Below, one piece after another: positions 42,796 through 54,860 of a DNA stretch of 64,000 bases. Numbering within the stretch: position 1 is the stretch's first letter; each line of letters opens with the position of its first letter. Origin of the DNA: Ailurus styani. Lineage: Eukaryota; Chordata; Mammalia; Carnivora; Ailuridae. Location of the stretch: NCBI GenBank assembly GCA_002007465.1, contig LNAC01000740.1, positions 84,434 to 148,433 of the forward strand. Direction: 5' to 3'. The notes beneath the pieces are model-generated. The model was not told the DNA's origin and searched no databases. It saw only the letters and a program-made list of their open reading frames with translations. The translations under genes and the position numbers were made by a program.

Positions 42796-43075
42796 AGGAA
42801 TACATTGAAAATAATTGAAATATCCTGGAAAAGATAGGCATGAGTTTCCAGCTTCAAGGATTCCAAAGAAGGGTAAAAAACAAACACTGAAAATATTTCT
42901 ACCCTAACTCACATCTTAGGGAAGTATCAGATTACTGGTGACAAAGAGAAGATCCTAAAAGCTTCCAGACAGTAAAACCAATTTGCATAGAAAATATCAA
43001 AAATCTTAATGGCCATCAGACTTCTAAAGTAAAAGATAGAAGACCATGCAGCAACATCCTCTAAGTATCCAAGGA

Positions 43076-43378
43076 AAATTATTCTATCCTTTCTATTATA
43101 GCTGTTTTCATTTCCAAGACTTCTTTTTGATCTAATTGACCCCCCTTTTAGAACACACCCTGTCCTTTTTCAATGGGGGCAGCATCTAATCTTGTCTTCT
43201 CTATTGTCTAGAATTCCTTCAAATTGCACCCATTAGGTAGATAGTTTGTGTCTCTCTCTTTCACATTGGAGGCCTTCCTCAAATGTTTGGGGACATTTAG
43301 TGGTTGTTTGGATGGTTTGATTAGTTTTAGGTGTAGAAGTTTAGGTTGTCTGATCATATTTAAGAGTAAGGTACTAAG
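43076..43378. other. unassigned sequence
   Basis: T-rich, perhaps old LINE DNA. No call. Confidence 0.35.
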
Positions 43379-43525
43379 GGACACCTGGGTGACTCAGTTG
43401 GTTAAGTGTCTGACTCTTGATCTCAACTCAGGTATTGATCTCAGGGTTGTGAGTTCAAGTCCTGCATTGGGCTCCATGCTGGACATGGAGCCTACTTAAA
43501 ACAAAACAAAAACAAAAAACCCAAA
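43379..43525 (+). mobile_element. Short-bodied CAN-SINE
   Basis: GACACCTGGGTGACTCAGTT head, 'tctgactcttgatctcaact' body and AAACAAAACAAAAACAAAAA tail. Confidence 0.88.
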
Positions 43526-43529
43526 AAAC

Positions 43530-44315
43530 AAAGTAGGGAGTGGAATAGTAAAAAGGACCAGTCACAGCTCTTTGTACTTGGCTTGGGCATGTGGTTTGTG
43601 AACATCACTGGAAGGAGGTCCCCTGGGGTCTTTTTGTTAGATCCTTCTTCTTAAGCTAATAGGATTCCCCAGAGAGATGGATTGCCTACTCTTGCTTGGA
43701 GTGTATGATCCTGGCAACCAGCACTCTCGTTGCTGTGAGGAAAGAAAAGGGTGGGAGTTTCAACATTCAGTATGCAAATTTACATCTCATTCCCCTGCTT
43801 TCTGCAGGGAAGACCTCTACCCTCAATTGTACTTGGCATCCCCAAATCCAGAAGCCCTCTTTTACCTGATCCGGAAAATAAACCTTTTGCTGGTGTTGTA
43901 CAGAATGAGGGGTCTTCCTCTTAGACTTTAAATCAACCTTCCTGTGTTAGCACCATCCAGTGGTGCCTCCAGTCCCTGAGCTGTGGGGGTTTTCCTGCTG
44001 TGAAAACAGGTTGCTCTATCTTGGCTTTTCCCACAACCTGTTTAGGATTCAGCTTTCCGGGTCTCCTAAGCTAGCCAGCATACATTCATCTGATTGGCAG
44101 CTTCTAAAATTTTATTGCTGTTTGGGAATATTGTCTCCTCTCCCACCCTCTTTGTAGATCTAAACCTTCTCAAAATCCCTGCACTTACTGTTTTAGTTGG
44201 GTTTTGGGAAAGAAGGTTAGTAATCCACTGCCCTTGCTCACATTGCCATCTTGAACCAGAAGTCTTGATGTTGATTAATAACTGGTATGAAAACATGTGC
44301 AACCAGAGCGGCTGG
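43530..44315. other. unassigned sequence
   Basis: A degenerate CTCF-like string (CCACTGGATGGTGC on the minus strand) lies near 43970. No gene. Confidence 0.35.
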
Positions 44316-44438
44316 GTTTGAATGCATGCTTTAGCATCCTGACTCTTGTATGCACTAGCTGCCTAACCATGGGTAAGTTATAGAAACTCTCTATGTCTCA
44401 GTTTCCTCATCTGTAAAATAGGGATAATAATGGTACAT

Positions 44439-44632
44439 TCTTGGGGCACTGGGTGACATAGCGAGTTAACTGTCCAACTCTTGGTTTCGGTTCAGGTCAT
44501 AATCTCAGGGTCCTGGGATAGAGCCCTGAGTTGGGCTCTGCACTCCATGAGAAGTCTGCTTGGGATTCTCTCTCCTCTCTTTCTGCCCCTCCCACCTGTG
44601 CCCTTTCTCTCTCTAAAATAAATCTTAAAAAA
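44439..44632 (+). mobile_element. CAN-SINE (first of pair in MIR)
   Basis: Diverged head GGGGCACTGGGTGACATAGC. ATAATAATGG occurs before it (44424), after it (44633) and again after the second SINE (44841). Confidence 0.88.
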
Positions 44633-44642
44633 ATAATAATGG

Positions 44643-44840
44643 GGGGCGCCTGGATGGCTCAGTTGTTAAGTGTCTGCCTTTGGCTCTGGTCACGATCCCA
44701 GGGTCCTGGATCAAGCCCCAAATTGGGCTCCCTGCTCAGCGGGAAGCCTGTTTCTCCCTCTCCCACTCCCCCAGCTTGTGTTCCCTCTCTCGCTGTCTCT
44801 CTGTTAAATAAAGAAATAAAATCTTAAAATAATAATAATA
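44643..44840 (+). mobile_element. CAN-SINE (second of pair in MIR)
   Basis: Head GGCGCCTGGATGGCTCAGTT, with a tail running into (AAT)n. It inserted at the duplicated target of its neighbour. Confidence 0.92.
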
Positions 44841-44849
44841 ATAATAATG
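44827..44849 (+). repeat. (AAT)n microsatellite
   Basis: AATAATAATAATAATAATAA run at the junction of the SINE tail and the MIR. Confidence 0.9.
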
Positions 44850-44964
44850 GTACATACTCCACTTGACTGTTGTGAGCTCTGGAATAGTGCCTAGGACATA
44901 GTGAACCGTTCTATCAGAAATTATTGTTGTTGTTATATTATTATTACATTGTGTTTACTATATG

Positions 44965-47095
44965 CCAGCACCTGTGGCAACAGCAGTGGGTCTGGGGAAA
45001 GGAAGATGAACATTCTGTTTGAGCTTCCACTCTTTCCAGCCCCAAAACTGGTATGACCAGTTTTTCCACTCTGGTCTATACCATGTAAATACAGTATGTG
45101 TCCTAAGTAAATTACAAGCAGGTGGAAGTTCTAGTTGTGCAAATATAGCTGGTAACAATGTAAATAGAGTATTCAAATGAACTGGAGGCCAGCAATGGCT
45201 GGGCAGTTGCTTTCAAGTATGGTTCCATCGCTTCTGCTTAAGTATAGTGGCCGCGGGCATCATTTCCCACACGACTCACTCACACGTTTATTTCTGGGCA
45301 TCCAAATCATGTCTGTTCCTTGTTTTGCAGGGCAAATGACACCATCTGGACAATGGAAACAGCAGCACGTGCTTGGGGCAGTGTCCCCCTCCCGCCCCAA
45401 TGGCTTAAGCAAAGTCTCCTCCCTCTTTTCAATGAGCTTCCTTTGCGTTTCCTTTCTTCTGGTCGGCTAGGCTTTCATCTCCTCTCTGTGTTCTTTTTGT
45501 CCCGCAGAGCAGGCAGCAGACCTGCAGGTTCTGTGATCTTGCTGCTCAGCTTTAAAACAAAAAACAAAAGCCAAAAAAAAAAAAAAAAAAGCAACCAAAC
45601 AACCCCAACTCTGTTACAGTTCCTGAACTTTCCCTCCTGGAAGGCAGGAGCCATCAGCTTTTGTGAAAGTAGCAGCTACAAGGTCTGGAAATCTGGAGGA
45701 AAAGATTGAAGAGGGAAAGAAAGAGACGAGACCTGGGGAAGAAGAGAGAGGAAGGGCAGGAGGGAGGGAGGGAAAGAAGGAAGGATGTAGTAGCCCAGCC
45801 TGCCCCCAGACTGAAGGGCTCGAAGAAACAGGGCTTCTTTACCATGAATGCATGGACCAGCCACTGCACATTCACCACCGAGCTGAAGATGGCTCGGTGT
45901 TTTTCAAGTGATAGCAATTGGGCCAGCCCTGGAAGATGCAGTTATTCAGGCTATCTTTGTCTAAGTGTCTTACCGCCCCCTCTACTTTGAATGTTCTTCA
46001 TCCAATAACCTGTATTTTGATGGCTCTTGCCCCTAGCTTCAAACACAAAACTCCCACTTCCAGGCAAGAATTTCACAGCACATCATTCAGGGGCCCAGAG
46101 GTGTCTCACATTGTTTACAAGCCTGGGTGGTGACCCAGAGACATCTGCAGATAGACTCTTCTTTGGCTCCAGCTACCCTCCGATGGGTACAGTTCCATGG
46201 CTTCCTCCCGACACTGCCACTGATGCTGAGAGCCACTGGGGTAGTGGGAGCCTCGTGCCGGGGGAACCGAAGGAGGCCCAGCAGCTGTTCCGTGCTGGAG
46301 GAAAGGGCTTTACAAGCTCTCTAGTGCCACAATCCTTCTAGGTTTCCCGTTGTTCTCCCTTTTCAGGGTTCAGAACTTCTTTCACTCTTTTTCTCTCTCT
46401 CCTCACCCTATCTGAAGATTCAGATATGTATTCGTTGGACACCAATCCCCTGTCTGAGCTCACATTTGCCTAGGATGAGGGCCTGGTTCACGAGGTCATC
46501 TTCTCTGGTTCCCTCGTTGTTGACGGTCAGTTTTCTCCCAGGAAGACCCTCACAGCCTCATGCCAAGAGATGTCTGGTGGGCAAGCCCAGCAGATCTGTA
46601 GACATATAACCAGATGTATCTTCACTCCATGCATGGACACCACTTAGACCAAGTCGGCATCCTTGCTACCTTCTTAATCCCAGTAAATCCTTCGAGGGCC
46701 CTTTCATGAACCTGGGCCTTCACCCACCGATTCCACTTGAAGGATGAAGTTATGATTCTTCCATTAACCAGGGCCCTTGGATACTTCTTCAGAGCTTAGC
46801 TTCCGGGCATAACGCTACTGCATGCTAAACGACCCTGTGGTCATGAGCTCTGAGTACAAAGCTGTTCCAACACACCCTAGGTGTTAACAGAGTAAGTAGG
46901 CCGATCCCTGCCCTATTCTTTGGCCTCCTATCTGGGAACCTGCCCCACCCCACCCCCATCTCATCCACCCCAGAACTGATTGGCTTGAGGATTCCCCTGA
47001 CAGGCCCCGAGTTACCTGGAAGCCGGCCGCTGTCTTTGGCTCAAAGGGAGAAGCAAGTCCAAATGCGCCATCTGGTCCCCCGAGGGTGTCTCCAG
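44965..47095. other. unassigned sequence
   Basis: About 2.1 kb. It includes an 18-A run near 45573-45590 and a purine tract at 45700-45790 (AAGAGAGAGGAAGGGCAGGA and similar). Open frames of up to 129 codons overlap on both strands and show no domain. Confidence 0.4.
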
Positions 47096-47099
47096 CTGT

Positions 47100-47640
47100 A
47101 GCCAATTTACCCTCAGGTTGGCCTTCATTGTGGTTCTTGGTTTCTTGGCTGAGAGGAAGATTCCCTTGCTTCCTTTCGGGGCCACTTTTTCATGCCCTGC
47201 TCCTTATTTTTACTGTGGGCCCGGGGTGCAAATAACATAGCTCTCCACCTGCTCTCACTGTTGAGGGGAAAACTTCTTTGCCTGCATTTCGTTGGCCTTG
47301 GGATCTTGCCCCCCCCCACCCCCGGGAGGGTCAATGATGAGCACTTAACTCATGCTGAGCCAATTGGATTTTGAGTCCCACGCAGAATGATCCAAGGACA
47401 AAACTGACTACTGTGTAGTGCAGCCACTCCAACCAAGCTTACTAAAGAGACTGCTAATTCCTCTTCCCTAGATCTCGGAGCTGTGGATCTTTCCAAAAGC
47501 TGACTATTCTGCTTTTTTTTTTTTTTTAAACAATTCTCTGGATTTTCCTGTAGTCTCCCAATAAATCCCATTTATACTTAAGTTAGCCCAAGTCTGTATC
47601 TGTTGCTTGCTACCAGAAAACACTACCGGATTCCACAGGG
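47100..47640 (+). mobile_element. LTR-like element
   Basis: 'gtctcccaataaatcccatt' then 'tatacttaagttagccc' and 'ctgtatctgttgcttgctac' form a typical old LTR end with a polyadenylation signal. A C-run near 47310 and a poly-T near 47512-47528 lie within. Left border uncertain. Confidence 0.5.
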
Positions 47641-47649
47641 ATGGCCCTT

Positions 47650-48640
47650 TCTCCATCCCTTACTGTCACCTAGATGTCCTTTCCTCCTGTTCTCCAGGCT
47701 TCTTCCAGTGCCTCCCATGCTCAACCTGGCTGTAACCCAGCTGACAGAGGAGCCTGTGGGGTCAACCTGCCGTGACCCAGAGCAAAGCAGGGGAAGGGCA
47801 GGATGGATTTGAAAGCAAACAGACCTTGGACAGCACATGCTTCATTACTTATATTACATTTGTTAGAGCACTGTTTAACTTTTCAGACTAAATGAACTTA
47901 ACATTTAAATAGTGCTTAATAAGTACGTAAGGTTCAGAATGTATGCATTATTTTGATTCCTTATTGAGTTATCACACAAAATAGGAAAGCCTTCTCTTAT
48001 AGAAAAATCTCTGTATCTCGACCATGTTCTCAACATAATCCGCGAACTTGTTCCCTTTCCTTCCTGTTCATGTTAATGGCACTTTCTTTGACTCATAAGT
48101 TTGTAGGATGAAGGGATACAGTAACTCCCCCCCCCGACCCCAATAGCAGTGACCCAGCATCCCTACATCTTCAGGCCCCAGACATAGCCAGGATGCAGGG
48201 GTGGAAAAGCACACGTCTTTGGGGTTCCCAAACAGACCACATTCAGCAACTTGCTGCTGACAAAATGCGAAGGCAGAGAGGTAAGTGGTAGTGAAACAAG
48301 AAAGGAATTTGTTTCAGTGAGGCCAACACCAGGAAGACAGTGGACTAATGTCTCAAAGACTGCAAAGTGCTGAAAATACTTCCAGGTGTATATAAAGGAG
48401 AATGTGGGGCAAAGGTTGGTGAATACGTGCGGGTGGGCCGTGAGGGTCGAGCGCATCATTGTCTTGGGGTCAGTCCCGCAGGGTCATGCTGGCTCTGGAC
48501 AGTCCTTCTTGCTTGAGGGGGTAGTTTCAGTTCCCATCAGGGGACGCTTTGCCCGTAGGGTCTTTTTGCCTGAGTTAATTGATAAGCTAGAAAGAAGACA
48601 CATCATCAATTAGAAAGTTCAAGGTCAAAATGGAGGCAGT
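47650..48640. other. unassigned sequence
   Basis: C-run at 48127-48135. No gene or repeat recognised. Confidence 0.35.
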
Positions 48641-48647
48641 AGAGGGA

Positions 48648-48765
48648 TGATGCCTGGCTGGCTTAGTCGGTGGAACATGCAGCTCTTGACCTCTGGGTAG
48701 TGAATTTGAGCCCCACGTTGGGTGTAAATATTACTTAAAAAAAAAAATCTTAGAAAAGAAAAAAA
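48648..48765 (+). mobile_element. Short tRNA-like CAN-SINE
   Basis: GATGCCTGGCTGGCTTAGTC head, GAGCCCCACGTTGGGTGTAA and an A-tail. Confidence 0.85.
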
Positions 48766-48769
48766 GAGG

Positions 48770-49620
48770 TGGTTGAAATCCTCTTTCATGGAAAAGCCAG
48801 AGAGCAGGGCAGTTTCCACTGGAGACTGAGTAACACAAATCATTCAGTCTCTCCCCACCCCCTCCTCTGTGTTTATTTTCCAACTGCTGTAAGACGGGCT
48901 GGCCTCACATCTGAACCCCGAGAAATGGGAGTGGCACAATGACACGACAGCAGCACAGTGACAAAACAGGATTCTTTTCCTTATGTAAGGAGCCATTAGA
49001 ATGTGCATCAGCATGTTGTTAGGTGATTTGTTTTAGTTTTACAATTCTAACTATAACAGCAATGCAAGCACGTGATGTGAGCACTCCGTTTTGTCAGCCT
49101 GTGCTGTCTTACACCGGGGCTCCAGCATTCTGGACTAGCTTACGTAATTCAGGGAAAGAAGTCTGGGGCAGCAATCAGGCTCAGTCTCCCTAAAAGCAGA
49201 GCTGGCCGTTCTCCCTGCCGTCATAAGGAAGTGGTGAGCCTGGAAACTGAGATGGAAGGGAAGGCATCAGGACAGCCACAGAGTGAGTCCTCGATGTTTA
49301 TCACATAAATGGGTAATGGCAGAGTCAAGGGCAGAGACAGGACCAGGGTCTGGGCCATGGGACTTCCCAGGGCCCCAGGATCCTGGGCTCAGGTGCAGCT
49401 GGCACAGACCCTAGCGCTGCTCTCTGGAAGGATTGCTCAGTGTCCACCTGTAGTCTCTCTGGGGGTTGATGTGCTTCCCGAGAGACCTCTCGTGGTGAAC
49501 TTCGCAGTGAAATTCTCCACCTGGACCTTCCGGAGATGCCTAAAATGATGGGTCGACACACGAGTTTGTTCATCTCTGTGCCAGGCCTCCCACTTTTCCT
49601 ATCTCAGGTGGTGGTATCCC
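48770..49620. other. unassigned sequence
   Basis: No gene seen. Overlapping 79- and 82-codon frames on opposite strands at 49309-49573 are chance. Confidence 0.35.
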
Positions 49621-49629
49621 CAGCCCCCA

Positions 49630-50235
49630 CCATTCATCTGTCTGTTTAAGGAACCAGGACATCATCCTTGAAACCTTGCTCCCCCTACGAGCATCTAATT
49701 TACTCTATCTCCCGAACATCCCATGAATCTGGTCACTTCTCTCCACCCCCATAGCCCATCACTACAGTTCAGACCACCATAGGTTATTTGATATTTAATA
49801 TTATTAATGGTCACCTCTTGACTGATGGTCTTGCACGGAATGGTCATGCCTTCACTCACTTCCCAAGTGTTTACCCAGCACCGCCTGTGTATTTGGTACC
49901 AGTGATACAATGGTAAGCACAGCAAAGTCCTTATCCATGGAACTGCCATCCTTACAGAAGTCAGTTGTGTTTCCTAAAGCATGAATGTCATCATGTCTGT
50001 CTTCATCTTCAAATATATCCATGGCATCCCACTGCCATCAGTATAAAATCCAAGCTTGCTGTTATGCCTTCCCCTCCAGCAAATCTCACCCCACGGTCTC
50101 CTTTGCCTGTCTTCCCAGACATGTGGAATCAATTTCAGCTACTTAAATGCACCAAACCTTTCATACCCCAGGACCTCCCCCTGCCACCACCACCACCTCT
50201 TAACTGGCTAACAGCTTCTCACCCTTCATGTCCCA
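49630..50235 (+). mobile_element. L2 LINE relic, discontinuous
   Basis: 'gaatctggtcacttctctcc' then 'accc' and 'cagttcagaccaccata' come first. After unrelated sequence at 49780-49950 follow 'ccatggcatcccactgccat' then 'cagtataaaatccaagct' and 'aactggctaacagcttctca'. Forward L2 order. Confidence 0.6.
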
Positions 50236-50239
50236 GCCT

Positions 50240-50640
50240 GGGGCTCTCTTGGCCAGGGTTTCCAACTGTGTTGAGTTAAGTCATGTTGGGGATAATGGAA
50301 TTTGGAGGATGCCCAGGATTCCCTGAGACCTGAAACCCATCCTGCCACAACCACTACTGCTCATTCCTTCTTCTGGAGACTTTGAAAGAAATATGTGCCC
50401 AGAGGACAAAGCCAGACAAATGCATACTTTCTTTCTCTGCGGTTCTGGCCTCTCGATGTGCTTGATTGAACAATGTGGAGGATTTCTTTGACCTGGGCTG
50501 GAGGGAGATCTAACTGACCTCAAAAGACAACATGTGCTGTTTTTGGCTGCTCTGCATCAGAGTGCCCATTCTATTTGGAGGAATGCAGAGCCCAGCACAT
50601 TGGATGCATTTGTCCAGGTGCAGCAGCAATGACCAAATTG
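50240..50640. other. unassigned sequence
   Basis: Nothing recognised. Confidence 0.35.
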
Positions 50641-50830
50641 GATGGTCGCTATAGTAGGATCTTACCTAGCTTTTCTGAGGCCAGTTTTCCAGCTTTCCTA
50701 TCTGTTCTCTGAGCTACTTGATATTCTTCCAGTAAATCCCTGTTTCTTTAGGATCCCTGGGTATGGTCTCTACTGCTAGGGACCAGAAACCTCAAAAGTT
50801 TTACTATCTTTTTCATCCTAGCCCCACCAT
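50640..50830 (+). mobile_element. LTR-like 3' end
   Basis: 'gttttccagctttcctatct', 'cttccagtaaatccctgttt' then 'ctttaggat' look like an old LTR terminus. Confidence 0.35.
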
Positions 50831-50834
50831 GAGT

Positions 50835-53170
50835 CCCATCCTCACTCCCCACTCAAAATGCAAAATGGCAAAGCTGGAGAACGAATACAATGAACAGGAC
50901 AGAGATTCTAAATTCCACAGCTCATCTTGACTTAGCCCCCCACTCCAGGTTTTCCTTAATGGACTGGAAACATAAGATCCTAAGTGAGAACAAACCTAAG
51001 CCATTTCCCTTCTCAAGCACTTGGGAGGAGAATATCAGAAAATTGCTAAGCATAAAGGAGGGAGATTCATCCTTCGCCCTGTGGCTCAGTTAGTATCCTG
51101 GCCCTTGGCCCATCCATGCTGGCATGCCTCCTGCTTGGACCCAGAGCCAGGGAGAGAGGAGCTTGCACCTTTCCCTGGAGTCCGTGGCTGTGGATGAACA
51201 GAAAATGCTTGTTCCCTAAGAAATGGGCACCATTGCTTCCTGCCTTTGTCACTTCACCATGCTTGTGATTTAATGCTTTTCTATCTCCACTTCTATCTCA
51301 TGGCTTCTCCCTCTGGTGAGTGCATTGATTTCTCTTACCTGTCCCAAACGTTTACTTTCAATGGGTCACAGCTTCACACCAGGCACCCCTGTCTGCCTGC
51401 CCCATGGCCTCTTCTGCCTAGTGTCTCTGCCACCTCATTGCTTCTGCTCCCTGCCTCTTCTCTGTGTTTCTCTCAACCCACATGCCACTCTGCTGTCTGG
51501 GTTTATCTCTTAGATCCAAGCATCCCAAAGATGGTGTGATTAGATCTGTTGGTCACTCCTCATTTAGAGGGCCCTGCCCAAGGCCTCGAGTCTCTGGTCA
51601 CCTGGCTTAGGGAGGCTAAAAAGGGCAAACAGACAGAACTAATGGGTTCTACTCCAACCCAACATTTCAGACTCAACTTGTACAAACCTAAGCATGTCAA
51701 CTTTACTCCCACTTCATTGTTTCTTCTGTGCGCCCAAACTCAGTGAATGTTCTACTATTTTGCTGTAGCAATGTGGTCCTCAAAATGAAGTCCTCCCTAT
51801 ATCCCAATCTCTCTCCACTCCTTTTGTACCACAACCGTCTGAACTTCTCAATACGTAATTCTTGAGATGAAATCAGCTCTTCCTACCCTCTGGCCAATGC
51901 TCTTTCCTTTCAACCACCCTCCACACAAGTGGGCTTTGTTTGGACTTCTCTTCTCTACTTGTATCTTCTTTTCTCTACAAGAGCCCAGTCTGGAATGCCT
52001 TAACATCCTCATCTACTGGACCATGAATACTTCTGGGCAGAAATGATGATCCAGTGATCTCTGGGGCTGGCCTGGAGTGGATGTCTGTTGAGTATTAAAG
52101 ACCAGCTCAGCAATGACTCTCAAACATCCTTCCCCTAGAGATCAGGTTGCACAGTCCCTTATCCCCTGGTTTAGCAGCTCATCTTGAGGCGGTGTGCAAA
52201 AATGAGGGTCCTGGCAATAGCCTGATGGGATCCCACAGTCCTTCCCCTATGCCAAGACTGCTGTGGTGTGAATGGATCTATAGGCTTGGCCCCAAGAGCA
52301 CTTCTCTCCAACGAATGGCAAGAGCAGAGAGGACACAGCTATGATCTAGGTGGTCCTTTGCCTGGCCTGCCAGGGGCTGTAGGCTGCCTGGCTGCTTTAA
52401 GTGCCTCTCTGTGGGATGAGCTCATTTCTTCTCGCTCTGTTGCTTTTGCTCGTGATGCTGCAGGACTCCTAGTCTAGGAGTGACTCAGCTGATTTGCCTC
52501 CTGACATACTTGAAGTGGTATAGGGGAGGAACAGAATGGTAGGGAGTCAAGCTGGAGGCAAATTTTGAAACTTACAGTCCTAAAGAGGCCTGGTCTCATG
52601 CCCATAAGACCATGGAGAGGGCCAGGAAGGTTAGAGCCTGGTCCTGAACTTAACTTGGGAATGTGGCCAGGGCGGGGGTAACTCAGCCAGCTCAGGAAGG
52701 ACTTAAAAAGTTGCAGATTCTCACTAAAGCCCAGGCCCTCAGACTCTCCCAGGCAGAATTCGTGGTGCAAGTGAAGCTGGCAGGTAATATGACATAAGAG
52801 GTATATCAAGCCCTCACAGTAAGATGGAGACAGGAACTAATCTTCATAGAATGTTGGGGAAGGAAGGAAGCAAATTATGCAAAGAAGCAAGTCAGAGGGA
52901 GATCTAAGGCAGGATCCAGCCCTGTGAGTCTGGGCACAGGTTGGGTGGGGAGGAGAGACCTCAGGATCAAAAGTCTTATCATTCATTCCCCACCCTGTGC
53001 TGAGCCCTGGAGATGCAGAGATGACTGAGCAGGGTTCCTGCCTTAGTGGGAATCCCAGTTTGAATTTGGTGGGGAACCCAAACATAAGAGACTACACTAA
53101 CACTCGGTCAAGTCTATGGCACAGGTCAGCACAGGGGCTGTGGAGCACAGAGAAGGCTGAGAAGCACATA
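50835..53170. other. unassigned sequence, few insertions
   Basis: About 2.3 kb with no CAN-SINE. A common ancient-repeat phrase occurs at 52995-53045 (gtgctgagccctggagatgc). Chance frames of up to 111 codons only. Confidence 0.4.
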
Positions 53171-53176
53171 GTGGAG

Positions 53177-53300
53177 GGAGAATCTGAGGGTCCTTCAAAA
53201 TGGAGGGGAAGGTCTGAGGGTCCTTCACAGTAAGGGGAGGGGAGAAACTGGAAGGCCCTTCACACTGGAGGGAGAGTCTGGAGGTCTCTCACAGTAGAGG
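53177..53300 (+). repeat. degenerate minisatellite, four units of ~28-34 bp
   Basis: The unit can be read as GAGRRTCTGAGGGTCCTTCA followed by CARTRGAGGG. Units begin near 53177, 53207, 53241 and 53272 and are 15-30% diverged. Confidence 0.7.
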
Positions 53301-53920
53301 TGAGTTCGTACTTGAAGGATGTCAAAGTATTTACTAGGTGGAAAAGAGATGAAGTATGCCACCGCCAAGCCTGGTGGGCACCATGGGTCATTAGATGGGA
53401 CTGGTTCACCGGGTGCATATGAGGGTGTGACAGCAAATGTCATAGATGCCGATGAGAGGCCCAAGAAAGGGCTGCCTTCCTGGTTGTGATTCTGGTGATC
53501 CCACCTATTAGTAGTATGGATTCTCACCCCGCAGCTCTACTATCTGACTCAATCAAGTTACAAATCTTAAAGGAGGGGAGATAGGTGATGACTTGGTCCT
53601 GTTTAGTATGAGTTCCTTTCTTCTTTTGAGCATGGGAGTCTGACTTGGGCTAGCCGCACGAACAGGGAAACTAAGTCAAGAAGGGAAAGGAAATTGAAAT
53701 TCAGTGGGGATTCAGGTGTCCAGGACTCATCCCCAAACATGGAACATGCTAGAAAAAGGACAGCATGACTAACGTTAGCCTACCTGTTACTTCTGCCCCA
53801 TTTGTGTAGCTTTGAGAATGAGCTGGGGCTATCTAGCCCTGTAGATGGGTCCCCAGATGTTGTAGCAGGTCAGAGATTAGGTGATGGTCAGAAGAGCCTG
53901 AAGCCTTCTGAAAAGGCACT
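53300..53920. other. unassigned sequence
   Basis: Nothing recognised. A 100-codon minus frame at 53225-53527 overlaps the minisatellite and is probably chance. Confidence 0.35.
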
Positions 53921-53924
53921 TGCT

Positions 53925-54105
53925 TGAGTGACAGGAAAGAGCATGCCTTCTTGAACTATGTGTTCTTGAGCAAGTTACCCAGGGTCTCTGAGCCACTGGG
54001 TCCTCAGCTGTGAAATAGGGATTACAGCACCTATTTCCCAGGATTGCTGTGAGGGTAAATGAGATAATTTATATGAAAGAATCTGGCACACAGTGGATAT
54101 TCTGC
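53925..54105 (+). mobile_element. MIR
   Basis: 'gttcttgagcaagttaccca', 'gtcctcagctgtgaaatagg' and 'ttgctgtgagggtaaatgag' then 'ataattta' in forward MIR order. Confidence 0.82.
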
Positions 54106-54152
54106 TTGTCCTCATGATCCTGTCTCAAGAAGCCCAAAGAAGGGGGAAAGCT

Positions 54153-54239
54153 GTCTATGGCCACACCACCCTGAATGCGCCTGATCTTGTCTGATCTCAG
54201 AAGCTAAGCAGGGTCGGGCCTGGTTAGGACTTGGTTGGG
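54153..54239 (+). pseudogene. 5S rRNA retropseudogene, 3'-truncated, tailless
   Basis: About 87 of the 121 nt of 5S rRNA, from the true 5' end GTCTATGGCCACACCACCCT through TCTCAGAAGCTAAGCAGGGT and GGTTAGGACTTGGTTGGG. A handful of substitutions are visible against the mammalian 5S sequence. The last third is missing and there is no poly-A. It is flanked by AGAAGGGGGAAAGCT (54138-54152) and AGAAGGGGAAAGCT (54240-54253), a target-site duplication. It retains the internal control region only in part, so transcription is unlikely. These features match the 'tailless retropseudogene' class known for mammalian small RNAs. Confidence 0.9.
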
Positions 54240-54254
54240 AGAAGGGGAAAGCTT

Positions 54255-54860
54255 TATTCAACATGCATAAAGGGTTAACACCTGAAAAAATATATATATC
54301 TTTTAAATTAATAAGAGAATAGATACTCCAATTAAAAATAGGCAAAAGATAGAAGCAACTAATAAACTAATACATTTTAATGGCTATTAACCGTATACAA
54401 ATATAATACCATATACATACAAGTATACAGCCATATATACACACTCCGTTAACCAAAAAAGAAAAATGGGAAAAAGAAAAAAGGCAAATAATAACAATAA
54501 GAAAGTATCATTTTCGCTCAGCCTGACAATGTTTATAAACTATTTACTCATAAACACAGTGTGTTTCCATTCACAATTTATAAACTACTTCTATTCTTTT
54601 CACATAAACTACCTATTCATAGCTTTTGCATGTTTTTCTGAGGTAGCATTGCTCTTTTCCTTGTTGGTTCTTTATATATTAGATTTTAACCTTTTGATTG
54701 CCATATGTGTTACACATACTTTTCTAGTTTGTCATTTGTCTTTTGACTTATTTATGGTATTTTGGCTATACAGAAGTTTAAAAATCTTTAAATGGTCAGA
54801 ATCATCAACGAATGTTTCCTTGTTAGCTTGGCAAAGAGGATAAAGTTTCACAATACACAG
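54255..54860 (-). mobile_element. L1M fragments
   Basis: 'tagcattgctcttttccttg' then 'ttggttctttatatatt' and 'tggctatacagaagttta' are reversed L1. The left part (attaaaaataggcaaaagat, near 54331) reads forward, so the copy is rearranged or two pieces abut. Confidence 0.5.

Larger units (their letters stand above)
42195..43075 (+). mobile_element. HAL1/L1 ORF1-region relic with two SINEs
   Basis: 'aggcatgagtttccagcttc', 'aagagaagatcctaaaagct' then 'tccagacag', 'catcagacttctaaagtaaa' and 'gaagaccatgcagcaacatc' appear in the order of the HAL1/L1 ORF1 region. No intact frame. Confidence 0.6.
44318..44960 (+). mobile_element. MIR split by two tandem SINEs
   Basis: Left part 'ctatgtctcagtttcctcat' then 'ctgtaaaatagggata'. 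Right part 'ggaatagtgcctaggacata', in consensus order after the SINE pair. Confidence 0.75.

Noticed and set aside
47055..47072. CTCF site at GCGCCATCTGGTCC
   Set aside because: Two core mismatches on the 5' side of the motif; below what I would call.
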